Source: Psychroflexus sediminis (GTDB taxonomy: Bacteria; Bacteroidota; Bacteroidia; Flavobacteriales; Flavobacteriaceae). Taken from it: 64,000 bases of DNA. The position numbers were made by a program, and so were the translations under genes. The notes beneath the pieces are model-generated. The model made no database searches. It was not told the DNA's origin and worked only from the letters and a program-made list of their open reading frames with translations. The stretch covers positions 5,933 to 69,932 of the forward strand of contig NZ_FNCW01000001.1 of the NCBI RefSeq assembly GCF_900099815.1, read 5' to 3'. This document shows, one piece after another, positions 44,280 through 52,329 of this stretch; within the stretch, counting starts at the first letter, position 1, and every line of letters starts with the position of its first letter.

Positions 44280-45275
44280 ATGGTCACTTTAAAAGAACTT
44301 GCCAAACAGCTCAATGTTTCTGTATCTACGGTTTCCAAAGCACTTCACGATGCTAAAGATATAGGAGAGGATACCAAAAAGAGAATTAAGGAAGCAGCCG
44401 AGCTATACAACTACAGACCCAATAAGACCGCTCTGGCTCTTAAGGTCAATAAAACCAATACGATTGGTGTAGTTGTTCCCGACATTTTAAATCCTTTCTT
44501 TGCCAAAGTCCTTCATGGTATCGAAGAATTTGCAACGACAAAGGGGTACGACACCATCATTTGTGTAAGCCACGAACAGCTTAAAAAAGAAGCGAAAAGC
44601 GTTGAGCTCATGCTGCAGGGCCGTGTGGATGGCTTTATTATTTCGCTTTCTACCGAAACTCTTTCCAGGGAAGATTTCGTGCATTTAGACCAGATCAGTC
44701 TCAACAAGAAAGGCCTTGTCCTGTTCGACCGGACCACTTCTGAAATCGATTGTGATAAAGTAGTGATCAACGATCAAAAGGCGATGTATGATGCGACGCG
44801 AATTCTGATTTCCAAGAAAAAAACCAAAATAGCCTTTGTGAGTTCAATTGAGGATCTGCCTATTGGTTTGCTTAGGAAAGGAGGCTATCAGAAAGCCCTT
44901 ATAGATCACGGCATAGAGCCGGATCCGAATTTAGAACTAGATCTTACGGGATCCTCTCAGCCGCATAGTTTGATCAAAGCCTTTTTATCCTTAAATGAAT
45001 TTGATGCGGTTATTTCTGCAGACAACACCTCCTCACTGATGTTCCAAAGCATCGTAAAATCCGAAAAACCAGAACTGACGGATGACATCATGCTTATAGG
45101 CTTCTCAGATGAAAAAAATGCATTGCTGAGTTACCCAAGACTCAACTACATCGATCAAAAAGCGATGAAAATTGGCGAAAAAGCAGCTGAAATGCTGATT
45201 AGCCGATTAGAATCCAAAGACTCCACAGAAAAACCAAAAACCTTCGATATGCCCTTTGAAATTCATATTGCTTAA
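44280..45275 (+). CDS. LacI-family transcriptional regulator
   Basis: A 331-residue DNA-binding regulator. The N-terminal LacI helix-turn-helix (VTLKELAKQLNVSVSTVSKALHD, residues 2-24, plus the hinge helix to about 60) is followed by a periplasmic-binding-protein-like effector domain (about 61-331; TIGVVVPDILNPFFAKVLHGIEE). It is positioned at the end of the locus, probably sensing a glucan-derived sugar in the cytoplasm. It complements the membrane regulator at 14005, giving two layers of control. Its start is 7 bases after a terminator, leaving almost no room for a promoter, so transcription is likely by read-through or from within the upstream gene. Confidence 0.92.
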   Translation: MVTLKELAKQLNVSVSTVSKALHDAKDIGEDTKKRIKEAAELYNYRPNKTALALKVNKTNTIGVVVPDILNPFFAKVLHGIEEFATTKGYDTIICVSHEQLKKEAKSVELMLQGRVDGFIISLSTETLSREDFVHLDQISLNKKGLVLFDRTTSEIDCDKVVINDQKAMYDATRILISKKKTKIAFVSSIEDLPIGLLRKGGYQKALIDHGIEPDPNLELDLTGSSQPHSLIKAFLSLNEFDAVISADNTSSLMFQSIVKSEKPELTDDIMLIGFSDEKNALLSYPRLNYIDQKAMKIGEKAAEMLISRLESKDSTEKPKTFDMPFEIHIA

Positions 45276-45399
45276 TTTGCAAGGCTTGGTTTTTTGCATA
45301 TTTTAGTTATGAGCGGTACAATCACTTAGTGAAAATTGGGAAAATAAGCTTTAAGCTTCTAAAAAATCATACCAGTTTTAGGTCTAAATTTAAGTTAGA

Positions 45400-45825
45400 A
45401 TGAAAATCCTCAAAGAATTTAAAGAGTTTGCCGTCAAGGGTAATATGTTTGATATGGCTATAGGTATCATTATTGGTACAGCTTTTAGCAAAATTGTCAC
45501 TTCTTTAGTCAATGATCTGTTCATGCCCTTACTGGGTTCCATTTTGGGTAATGTCAATTTCAAAGCTTTAAAAATTGTTCTTAAAAATGAAGTTGAAAAA
45601 GACGGAGTCATTATCCAGCCAGCCATAGAAATGACCTATGGCAATTTTATTCAAACGGGTATAGATTTTCTAATTATCGCAGTCTGTATTTTTCTGGTGA
45701 TTAAAGGCTTAAATCGTCTAAGAACCAAATCAGAAGACGAAACCAATCCCAAAGTGGCTACGCCAAAAGATATTGAGTTATTAGCTGAGATTCGGGACTT
45801 ATTGAAACAACAGAACAATTCCTGA
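45400..45825 (+). CDS. mscL: Large-conductance mechanosensitive channel
   Basis: A 141-residue inner-membrane channel that opens on osmotic downshock. It starts with FAVKGNMFDMAIGIIIGTAF (the conserved first helix), has MTYGNFIQTGIDFLIIAVCIFLVIK as the second helix (about 85-109), and a charged cytoplasmic helix at the end (IELLAEIRDLLKQQ). Length is normal. It is separated from the regulator by 124 bases. An MscS-type channel is encoded at 52775, so two pressure-release channels are close together. Confidence 0.96.
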   Translation: MKILKEFKEFAVKGNMFDMAIGIIIGTAFSKIVTSLVNDLFMPLLGSILGNVNFKALKIVLKNEVEKDGVIIQPAIEMTYGNFIQTGIDFLIIAVCIFLVIKGLNRLRTKSEDETNPKVATPKDIELLAEIRDLLKQQNNS

Positions 45826-45907
45826 ACTTCACGGTTTATTTGCCACTTTCCAGGCCAGACATTCCTAAACAAAATCCCAAACTTTAGTATATTTACTCAC
45901 TAAACAA

Positions 45908-47716
45908 ATGGATATGGGATTTATTACTGCTACTGAAATTGCCAGCGGGCTTAACTTGTCCAGGTTTGGAATACTTGGTAATGTCATGGGCAGCTTTATT
46001 ATGCAGACCACACGGATTTCAGAGTTAAATGAAATTTACGATCAGTATGCGCATCTGGAAGGGGTGGAGTTTATCAATGCGGTTTTACTGCATCTTGATG
46101 TTCATTTTGAAATTCCGGAAAAAGACCTGAAACGCATTCCGAAAATGGGTCCGTTTGTCACTATTTCCAACCACCCCCTTGGCGCTGTAGATGGACTCAT
46201 TTTACTCAAGTTACTTCTGGAACAACGGCCGGATTATAAAGTGGTGGCCAATTTTTTGCTTCACCGCTTAGAACCCTTGAAGCCATACGTGATGCCCGTC
46301 AATCCTTTCGAATCGAGAAAAGAGGCGAAATCGAGTGTAGCAGGAATTAAGCAGGCCTTGTCTCATATACAATCAGGAAGTCCTTTTGGTGTTTTTCCTG
46401 CAGGTGAAGTATCTACGCATCTGGAGGAGCGCAAGGTGGTGGATAAGCTCTGGTCCAGCGAAGCGATACGATTGATCAAAAAGGTGGAGGTTCCTGTGAT
46501 TCCGGTATACTTTCACGCTAAAAATTCAGCATCTTTTTATCGCCTGGCAAAGCTGAATGAAAACCTGAGAACAGCCAGACTTCCAGGTGAAATGCTTAAA
46601 AAGAATCACCGACCTATTCGCGTGAGAATTGGAAATTCGATTTCGGTGAAGGATCAAAATAGCTTTGAAGACCTCACAGCCTATTCTAATTTCCTGAGAC
46701 AGAAAACCTATTTTCTGGCGAATTCCTATGAAAAAAAGAATCTGCTTGAAAACATACCCCAGCAAATCAAATTTCCTCTGAAACGGCCTCCTAAGTCCAT
46801 CGCCGATGAAATCGATTGTGAAGCTCTGGCAAGAGAGGTACAAGACTGCAGGGATCAGTCCCGAAGGCTTCTCGTGAGTAATAACTACGAAGTCTTTATT
46901 GCAGAACGTCAAGATATCCCCAACATAGTTTTGGAAATTGGAAGGCTTCGGGAAATCACCTTCAGGTCGGTGGGCGAAGGCACCAATAAGTCTTTAGACT
47001 TAGACAAATACGATGATTACTATCAGCACATGTTTTTATGGGATCACCAGGCCAAAAAACTGGCCGGGGCCTATAGAATGGGCCTGGGAAGTCAGATTTA
47101 TGAGAAATATGGCATCGAAGGCTTTTACCTCAATGAGTTGTTTCGCTTCGAACCGGAGCTTTATAAAACCATGAGCGAATCCATAGAAATGGGACGGGCG
47201 TTTATCACCGCCGAATATCAGCAAAAACCCATGCCCTTGTTTTTACTTTGGAAAGGGATTGTACATTGCACCCTGAGGTTTCCTGAGCATAAATACCTTA
47301 TTGGAGGTGTCAGCATCAGTAATAAATTTTCGAAATTTTCCAAATCCATGATGATTGAATTCATGAAATCCAATTATTACGATCCGTACATGGCTCAGTA
47401 CGTCAGGCCTAAAAAAGAATTTAAAGTTAAGCTAAAGGATAGTGATAAAGACTTTGTTTTCGATTCTACAAAAGCTGATTTGACTAAATTTGATAAAATC
47501 ATTGATGAAATAGAGCCGGGAAACCTGAGACTCCCGGTATTGATCAAAAAATACATCAAGCAAAATGCGAAAGTGGTCGCTTTCAATGTGGATCCGCTTT
47601 TCAACAACTCGGTAGATGGTTTGATGTACATTCGCATAGAAGACATTCCGGAAAGCACTGTAAAACCAGTGATGGAGGAATTTCAGGCAGAATTGGAGAA
47701 ACAGAATAAAAATTAA
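45908..47716 (+). CDS. Bifunctional acyltransferase: PlsC-like domain fused to GNAT/hemolysin-like domain (OlsF-like)
   Basis: A 602-residue fusion. The N-terminal half (about 60-290) is a PlsC-like acyltransferase with ISNHPLGAVDGLIL (NH-x-D catalytic motif) and FPAGEVSTHL. The C-terminal half (about 320-560) resembles Acetyltransf_5/hemolysin-type acyltransferases: YEVFIAERQDIPNIVLEIGRLREITFRSVGEG, then YLNELFRFEPELYKT. This order is that of OlsF, which acylates ornithine twice to make ornithine lipids, or related aminolipid (glycine or serine lipid) synthases of Bacteroidota. The amino acid acylated here cannot be told. It probably heads the transcript that includes the HIT and CYTH genes (12-base gap). 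Confidence 0.8.
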   Translation: MDMGFITATEIASGLNLSRFGILGNVMGSFIMQTTRISELNEIYDQYAHLEGVEFINAVLLHLDVHFEIPEKDLKRIPKMGPFVTISNHPLGAVDGLILLKLLLEQRPDYKVVANFLLHRLEPLKPYVMPVNPFESRKEAKSSVAGIKQALSHIQSGSPFGVFPAGEVSTHLEERKVVDKLWSSEAIRLIKKVEVPVIPVYFHAKNSASFYRLAKLNENLRTARLPGEMLKKNHRPIRVRIGNSISVKDQNSFEDLTAYSNFLRQKTYFLANSYEKKNLLENIPQQIKFPLKRPPKSIADEIDCEALAREVQDCRDQSRRLLVSNNYEVFIAERQDIPNIVLEIGRLREITFRSVGEGTNKSLDLDKYDDYYQHMFLWDHQAKKLAGAYRMGLGSQIYEKYGIEGFYLNELFRFEPELYKTMSESIEMGRAFITAEYQQKPMPLFLLWKGIVHCTLRFPEHKYLIGGVSISNKFSKFSKSMMIEFMKSNYYDPYMAQYVRPKKEFKVKLKDSDKDFVFDSTKADLTKFDKIIDEIEPGNLRLPVLIKKYIKQNAKVVAFNVDPLFNNSVDGLMYIRIEDIPESTVKPVMEEFQAELEKQNKN

Positions 47717-47728
47717 AAAACATATATT

Positions 47729-48124
47729 ATGTCAACACTATTCACAAAAATAATTTCAGGAGAAGTCCCTGCCCATAAAGTAGCAGAAACCGAAGATTTC
47801 CTCGCGTTTTTAGATATCAACCCCAATGCCAAAGGTCATACGCTTTGCATTCCGAAGAAAGAAGTCGATAAGATATTCGACCTGGATGAACAAACTTATT
47901 TGGATTTGATGGCATTTTCAAAAAAAGTGGCTCATGCCCTTGAGTCCACTATTGACTGTAAGAGAGTAGGTCTGGCCGTTATTGGTCTGGAGGTGCCTCA
48001 TGTGCATGTTCACCTGATTCCTATAAATACGATGGACGATATGCGTTTTCAGAAGAAAGATTCTTTTTCTGAAGACGAGTTTAAGTCTATTGCCAAATCG
48101 ATAAGTGAAAATGTAAGTTTGTAA
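47729..48124 (+). CDS. HIT-family nucleotide hydrolase/transferase
   Basis: A 131-residue cytoplasmic protein with the histidine triad HVHVHLIPI (about residues 91-99) in the Hint/HinT style. Other family blocks: IFxKIISGEVPAHKVAETEDFLAFLDINPNAKGHTLCIPKKEV. HIT proteins hydrolyse nucleotide phosphoramidates or similar. The frame ends with TAA at 48122-48124, immediately followed by the CYTH start. The last ~115 bases of this gene recur at 49425-49542 as part of a duplicated block. Confidence 0.92.
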   Translation: MSTLFTKIISGEVPAHKVAETEDFLAFLDINPNAKGHTLCIPKKEVDKIFDLDEQTYLDLMAFSKKVAHALESTIDCKRVGLAVIGLEVPHVHVHLIPINTMDDMRFQKKDSFSEDEFKSIAKSISENVSL

Positions 48125-48592
48125 ATGCAGGAAATTGAACGCAAATTTTTAGTCAGTTCTGATGCTTTTAAAGAAGAAGCTTTCAAAACCAGCAACATTG
48201 CACAGGGATTTCTAAACTCGAATAAATCTCGAACTGTTAGGATTCGCATTACCGATGATAAAGGTTTTCTTACCATCAAAGGGCCGAGTTCGGCTTCGGG
48301 ACTTTCCAGACTGGAATGGGAAAGAGAAATCCCTAAGGATGAAGCAAAAACCTTGCTTGAACTTTGTGAACCCGGACAAATTGAAAAGACGCGTTACTAC
48401 GTGAATGCAGGTCCGCATGTATTTGAAGTCGACGAGTTTTATGGCGAAAATCAGGGTCTCACCGTCGCAGAGGTTGAATTGTCCTCGGAAGACGAAGCTT
48501 TCCAAAAACCGGACTGGCTGGGACAAGAGGTGTCAGGTGATGCCAACTATTACAATTCCATGCTTTCTAAAAAACCTTATTCCAAGTGGTAA
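48125..48592 (+). CDS. CYTH-domain protein (triphosphate tunnel enzyme)
   Basis: A 155-residue CYTH/TTM protein. The N-terminal EIERKF is the diagnostic E-x-E-x-K motif. RTVRIRIT, FLTIKG, LEWEREI, and FEVDEFYGENQGLTVAEVEL supply the charged tunnel residues. Members hydrolyse inorganic triphosphate or similar substrates. It starts directly after the HIT stop codon and so is co-transcribed. A duplicate of exactly equal length, broken by one stop codon, is at 49543-50010. Confidence 0.9.
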   Translation: MQEIERKFLVSSDAFKEEAFKTSNIAQGFLNSNKSRTVRIRITDDKGFLTIKGPSSASGLSRLEWEREIPKDEAKTLLELCEPGQIEKTRYYVNAGPHVFEVDEFYGENQGLTVAEVELSSEDEAFQKPDWLGQEVSGDANYYNSMLSKKPYSKW

Positions 48593-48674
48593 AAATAAAT
48601 TTTCTAAAACTTATTTTGAATAAATAGAATCCAGTTTTCTATCCTCGACCTTTAGTTACAATCTAACCGAAAAA

Positions 48675-48947
48675 AGCTTCAAAGGCAATGTCTTTATTTG
48701 GAAGACTCCATGTATTCTGAATATAAAAACCCAGTACTTAGGATAGTTTCCTCACGAAAAGGAACTGTATTCAATTCTTTTTGCTATCGTAAAACGCATG
48801 ATTATTTATTCCAAGAGATGCCTCTTCATTATCGCTAATTTCCAGAAAATCACCTTTCGAGTTTCGCCACCTAAAGTTTGGTGTGAAATTAGCTTTTATA
48901 ACTCTGGGGGTTTCATTTAAAACCTTAAAATTTTATTCATTTGTTTT
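48675..48947 (-). pseudogene. Remnant of a DUF481-like gene (block 1 copy)
   Basis: About 270 bases align with 51585-51925, the 5' part of the intact gene in block 2: matching stretches include TGTATTCAA, GCTATCGTAAA and TTGGYGTGAAATTA. The 3' half is absent, the signal-peptide coding region is deleted and the frame is broken. The gap 48593-48674 before it shows nothing recognisable. Confidence 0.8.
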
Positions 48948-48948
48948 C

Positions 48949-48985
48949 AAAAAAAAGTCGGCTATACAGTGAAAGTATAGCCGAC
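48949..48985 (-). terminator. Terminator of the first coiled-coil gene
   Basis: On the minus strand GTCGGCTATAC pairs with GTATAGCCGAC (48957-48967 and 48975-48985 on the plus strand), followed by eight Ts. An almost identical terminator follows the paralogue at 51929-51964. Confidence 0.85.
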
Positions 48986-48994
48986 AAAAATTCA

Positions 48995-49279
48995 CTAAGA
49001 AAAGCGAGATTTTACTTTAGAAAACTCTTCTTCAAAAGAGTTGGAAGCAGATAAGAATGCAGCTTTTGCTTCTTCCCATTGGTCATCCGCTGGATGCTCT
49101 AACTTAGAGTATTTGTTATCTAAGTCTGATTTCATTGATTCTAATTCCTTGAGCGCTTCATCAAAGTCGGATTTCGAATCTTCATGTGCTGCTGCTTTTT
49201 CAGCTATCAGGTCGTTCAATTTTGCAGTAAATTCATCGATTTTCTGTTTTGCTTTTGCTTTGAATTCTCCTTTGTTCAT
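48995..49279 (-). CDS. Small coiled-coil stress-like protein (copy 1)
   Basis: A 94-residue, highly charged, almost entirely helical protein without signal peptide. It contains KQKIDEFTAKLNDL, DEALKELESMKSDL and the terminal WEEAKAAFLSASNSFEEEF. It resembles short sll1863-type stress-response proteins, but this is only a likeness. A 95-residue paralogue (51975-52259) and the N-terminal third of the 233-residue protein at 53684 share the same pattern (AKAxQKIDE...LESKFEEL...WEEAK). Three related sequences within 5.5 kb suggest local expansion. Confidence 0.75.
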   Translation of the reverse strand: MNKGEFKAKAKQKIDEFTAKLNDLIAEKAAAHEDSKSDFDEALKELESMKSDLDNKYSKLEHPADDQWEEAKAAFLSASNSFEEEFSKVKSRFS

Positions 49280-49375
49280 AATTCTAAAATTTAATTATTA
49301 ATAAAATAGTCTAATTTTTCAGCCATACTCTAAATATAATAAATCTTATGTTGCTGTTCCTTTAAATCTGGAGTA

Positions 49376-49424
49376 AAGTCTGCAGTAGGAGTTGCTTTTT
49401 TTATACCGGGAACCTATTTTCCAG
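49376..49424 (-). pseudogene. Fragment of a lipoprotein gene (block 1 copy)
   Basis: About 49 bases (minus strand) match 52624-52685, the 5' region of the intact 136-residue lipoprotein gene: TCTGCWGYAGGWGTT and ATACCGGGAAC are shared. Coding capacity is lost. The fragment abuts the duplication junction. The stretch 49280-49375 resembles the upstream region of the coiled-coil paralogue. Confidence 0.65.
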
Positions 49425-49542
49425 TGTTCACCTTACTCCTATAAATACGATGGATGATATGCATTTTGAAATGAAAGAATCATTTTTTGAAGATGAGTTT
49501 AAGTCCATTGCCAAAACGATAAGCGAAAATGTAAGTTTGTAA
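49425..49542 (+). pseudogene. 3' fragment of the HIT gene (block 2 copy)
   Basis: This matches the last ~115 bases of the HIT gene (48007-48124), beginning TGTTCACC. The frame remains open through INTMDDMHFEMKESFFEDEF to a TAA at 49540-49542, but the catalytic histidine triad and the whole N-terminus are missing. Confidence 0.88.
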
Positions 49543-50010
49543 ATGCTGGAAATTGAACTTAAGTTTTTAGTCAGTTCTGAAGCGTTTAAAAAAGAAGCTT
49601 TCAAGGCCAGCAACATGGCTCAGGGATTCTTAAATTCTAATGAATCGCGATGCGTAAGAATCCGCATCACGGGTGACAAAGGTTTTCTTACCATCAAAGG
49701 GGAAAGTTTGGCTTCCGGACTTTTCAGACTGGAATAGGAACGGGAAATCCCTGAGGGTGAAGCCGCAATTTTGCTTGAGCTTTGTGAACCCGGGCACATA
49801 GAGAAAACACCTTCCTACGTTAATACAGGTCAGCATGTATTTGAAGTTGACGAATTCTATGGTGAAAACCAAGGCCTCATTGTTGCTGAAGTCGAACTTT
49901 CCTCTGAAGATGAGGTGTTTGAAAAACCAGACTGGCTGGAGGAGGAGGTGACAGGAGATGTAAAATACTACAACTCCATGCTATCCAAGCAGCCTTATTC
50001 AAAATGGTAA
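49543..50010 (+). pseudogene. CYTH gene copy interrupted by one stop codon (block 2 copy)
   Basis: The reading frame has the same 156-codon length as the intact gene at 48125-48592 with no indel. Codon 65 is TAG (49735-49737) where the intact copy has TGG (LEWERE becomes LE-stop-ERE). Beyond it the frame continues normally to SKQPYSKW. The N-terminal half has EIELKF, so the second R/K of E-x-E-x-K is altered (ERKF to ELKF). The product would be a 64-residue fragment. Confidence 0.9.
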
Positions 50011-50024
50011 ATGCTTTTTGGAAA

Positions 50025-50957
50025 TTATACGTCTGGACTTGCTATCATTGTCATAATCCCAAGTGATAATTTCTTTTCCATAAGTCGTTTTGGTAGAAAA
50101 GCTATCATTCCCATGATGAAAAATACAATCTCACTCTCCATGTTTTTATCCCATTCGATTTCTTTTTCTTCCATTCTACTCATCCACTCTATGAGGTAAG
50201 GGCCCATAGTTCCATAATCAAAACTGCGTTCCAATTTCCAGCCACTTTTATTGAGCATCATCTTAAGATTATTTGGCGAAAACAAAGAGGTATGTCTGGG
50301 AGTGTGCCAGCCGGCTCAGTGCTTTCCGAATTTTTTTCTACTTGACGAGTCAAAATTAGGAACTTCAATGATCAGCTTTGTAGAAGATTTTGAGATGGAC
50401 TTTAGATAACTTAGGTTTTCTATAGGAGAATAATCGTGTTCCAAATAGTGCCACATAGTGATGACATCCGGTCTTAATTTTTCAGATAAATCCCGAACTT
50501 CACCGATCTGTAATTCTATATTTTGGTATTTATGGTTTTGGTTGCTCCAGCCTTCATTGGAGAAATCAATTCCTAAAGTTTGACAGTTAGATTTCTCTTT
50601 ACTTAGTTTCAAAAAACTGGGTTGACCACAGCCCACATCGAGCAGTAAAGATGAAGAGTTGAGTTTTTGGACACTATTTACAAATTTCAATTTTCTTAAA
50701 TCAAGCTTCTTGAGACTGTTATTAACCAATTTTCCACATTTACCCCATGCTTCTGCTCCACGATAAGGCAAATAATACTTTGTATAGTAATTCTTAAGCT
50801 GCTCCGGCGAGACTTTTGGGTTTAAAAAGACAAATTCGCAATCTGTGCATTGGTCAAACTTAAAAACCTCCTTGTCGGAATGCATTTGCGCAGAAGTAGA
50901 TATAAAATGTTGTACTTTTTCTGAACTGCAAACAGGACAGTTTTCAATTTTTCTCAT
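50025..50957 (-). pseudogene. Class I SAM-dependent methyltransferase with in-frame stop
   Basis: Probable methyltransferase (about 310 codons), starting ATG at 50957 (MRKIENCPVCSS). An N-terminal zinc-ribbon-like C-P-V-C ... C-T-D-C precedes the SAM-binding LLLDVGCGQPSFL and ITMWHYLEH. At 50316-50318 there is a TGA at ...KKFGKH-stop-AGWHTPRHTSLF..., where related sequences carry Trp. The frame continues in phase to 50025 (DYGTMGPYLIEWMSR). It lies between the broken CYTH copy and the DUF481-like gene and has no counterpart in block 1. The TGA could be a true nonsense mutation or a sequencing error. Confidence 0.8.
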
Positions 50958-51117
50958 GCGCACAAACTTAATCTAATACTATTCTGTATAGATTTAAACA
51001 GTTTGTAAATTCTACTTATGAATGTTTACTTTTATGTTCAATGTTATACATCTCATTAAAAAAGTTTTTAAAGGACTAGTTTGCTATTTTAAGGCTTAAA
51101 TTGAGATTATTCAGATC

Positions 51118-51921
51118 CTAGAAAGTAAGAGTAATTCCAAAGTTTATATCATGGTATAACCTATCTATAGGAACCAATGGATCTGGGTCGTATATATTTT
51201 GATAAAGCAATCTGAGGCCCAGGAATTTTGTGATGTTATAAGTTAATTCAAAACTACTTGCAAGCCTGTAATTTGAAAAAAAAGATGAAAAGGCCGGTTG
51301 GTAATAGCCACTTATGTCTAGATCGAACAAAGAGCCAAATTTTTGCTTAAAACTTATGTAGGAATTAGCTCGTATTTTACTTGACTCAACCGGGTCTGTA
51401 TTAGGAGGTAATAATTCTTCCTTTACTCCGGAATAACCCCACCGTTCAAACTCGTAAAAGCTACCAATAGCAAAGAATAAACCTGTACTCTTTTTCTCAA
51501 GAGCTCTCCATCTAAAATTCATTCCTGAGGCATATTTCTCTTTGAGACCTCTCACTTCATTCCAATGTACCTGGAAGAAAGGTTCAAATGCAATTTTTTT
51601 ATTTTGAAGATTCATATATTCTAAATATAAAAATCCACCACTTAGAATATCTTCATCACCAAAAAAACTGTATTCAACTCTGTTGGCTATCGTAAATGCA
51701 TGTTTATTTATTCTTAGAGATACATCTGCAGTATTGCTTATTTCTAAAAAGTCATCTTTCAGATTACGGTACCTAAAACTTGGCGTGAAATTACCTTTTA
51801 CGGTTTTAGAGGTGTCAATTACAACGTTGAAGTTTTCTGTATGCAGAACCTGAGTAAATGCTTTAATATTTGACAGGAAAAGGGCTAGTATAACAGAGGC
51901 GGAGATAAGAGTTTTATTCAT
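51118..51921 (-). CDS. DUF481-like outer-membrane beta-barrel protein
   Basis: A 267-residue exported protein. The frame is open to 51966, but the extension covers a terminator, so ATG at 51921 (MNKTLISASVILALFLSNIKAFTQ, a normal signal peptide) is chosen. Barrel strands such as GNFTPSFRYRNL, FEPFFQVHWNEVRGL and ANSYISFKQKFGSLFDLDISG, and the terminal DINFGITLTF with a C-terminal Phe, resemble DUF481/YdiY-like outer-membrane proteins. Function unknown. It is the intact version of the remnant at 48675-48947. Its start is just 8 bases past the terminator of the coiled-coil gene. Confidence 0.75.
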   Translation of the reverse strand: MNKTLISASVILALFLSNIKAFTQVLHTENFNVVIDTSKTVKGNFTPSFRYRNLKDDFLEISNTADVSLRINKHAFTIANRVEYSFFGDEDILSGGFLYLEYMNLQNKKIAFEPFFQVHWNEVRGLKEKYASGMNFRWRALEKKSTGLFFAIGSFYEFERWGYSGVKEELLPPNTDPVESSKIRANSYISFKQKFGSLFDLDISGYYQPAFSSFFSNYRLASSFELTYNITKFLGLRLLYQNIYDPDPLVPIDRLYHDINFGITLTF

Positions 51922-51928
51922 TTTTTTT

Positions 51929-51964
51929 AAAAAAAAGCGGCTATACCACGAAAGTATAGCCGAC
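51929..51964 (-). terminator. Terminator of the second coiled-coil gene
   Basis: On the minus strand GTCGGCTATAC (51954-51964) pairs with GTATAGCCGC (51937-51946), followed by eight Ts (51929-51936). It is the paralogue of the terminator at 48949-48985. Confidence 0.85.
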
Positions 51965-51974
51965 AAAAATCTTG

Positions 51975-52259
51975 TTAGGAAAAGAGAGATTTAATTTTAG
52001 TAAGACCGTCTTCAAATGAGTCTGACGCAGATGAAAATGCATCTTTTGCTTCCTCCCATTTGTCTTCAGCAGCATTCTCTAGTTCAGAGTATTTATTTTC
52101 TAAGTCAGATTTCTTTGACTCTAACTCTTTAAGAGCTTCATCATAATCAGACTTTGCATCTTCTTTTGCAGATTCTCTCTTTGCTTTTACTTCATTCATT
52201 TTTGCAGAAACTTCGTCGATTTTCTGGTTTGCTTTAGCTTTGAATTCTTCTTTATTCAT
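51975..52259 (-). CDS. Small coiled-coil stress-like protein (copy 2)
   Basis: A 94-residue charged helical protein: MNKEEFKAKANQKIDEVSAKM and KDAFSSASDSFEDGLTKIKSLFS at the ends. ATG at 52259 is chosen over an upstream TTG at 52268 because it aligns with the paralogues. It is the closest relative of the gene at 48995-49279, has the same gene order and terminator, and belongs to block 2 of the duplication. Its C-terminal pattern also matches residues 71-92 of the 233-residue fusion at 53684. Confidence 0.75.
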   Translation of the reverse strand: MNKEEFKAKANQKIDEVSAKMNEVKAKRESAKEDAKSDYDEALKELESKKSDLENKYSELENAAEDKWEEAKDAFSSASDSFEDGLTKIKSLFS

Positions 52260-52329
52260 GATTTTCAAATTTTAGTGTTAATAAAAGTGTTTGAATTTTT
52301 TAGTCAGATATTAAATATACTCTGATTTA

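Noticed and set aside
48593-48674. Additional coding remnant between CYTH and the DUF481 remnant
   Set aside because: No alignment with block 2 could be made by eye and no open frame is convincing.
50316-50318. TGA read as selenocysteine
   Set aside because: No SECIS-like element or selenocysteine genes were seen, and the position is occupied by Trp in the expected pattern; nonsense mutation is simpler.
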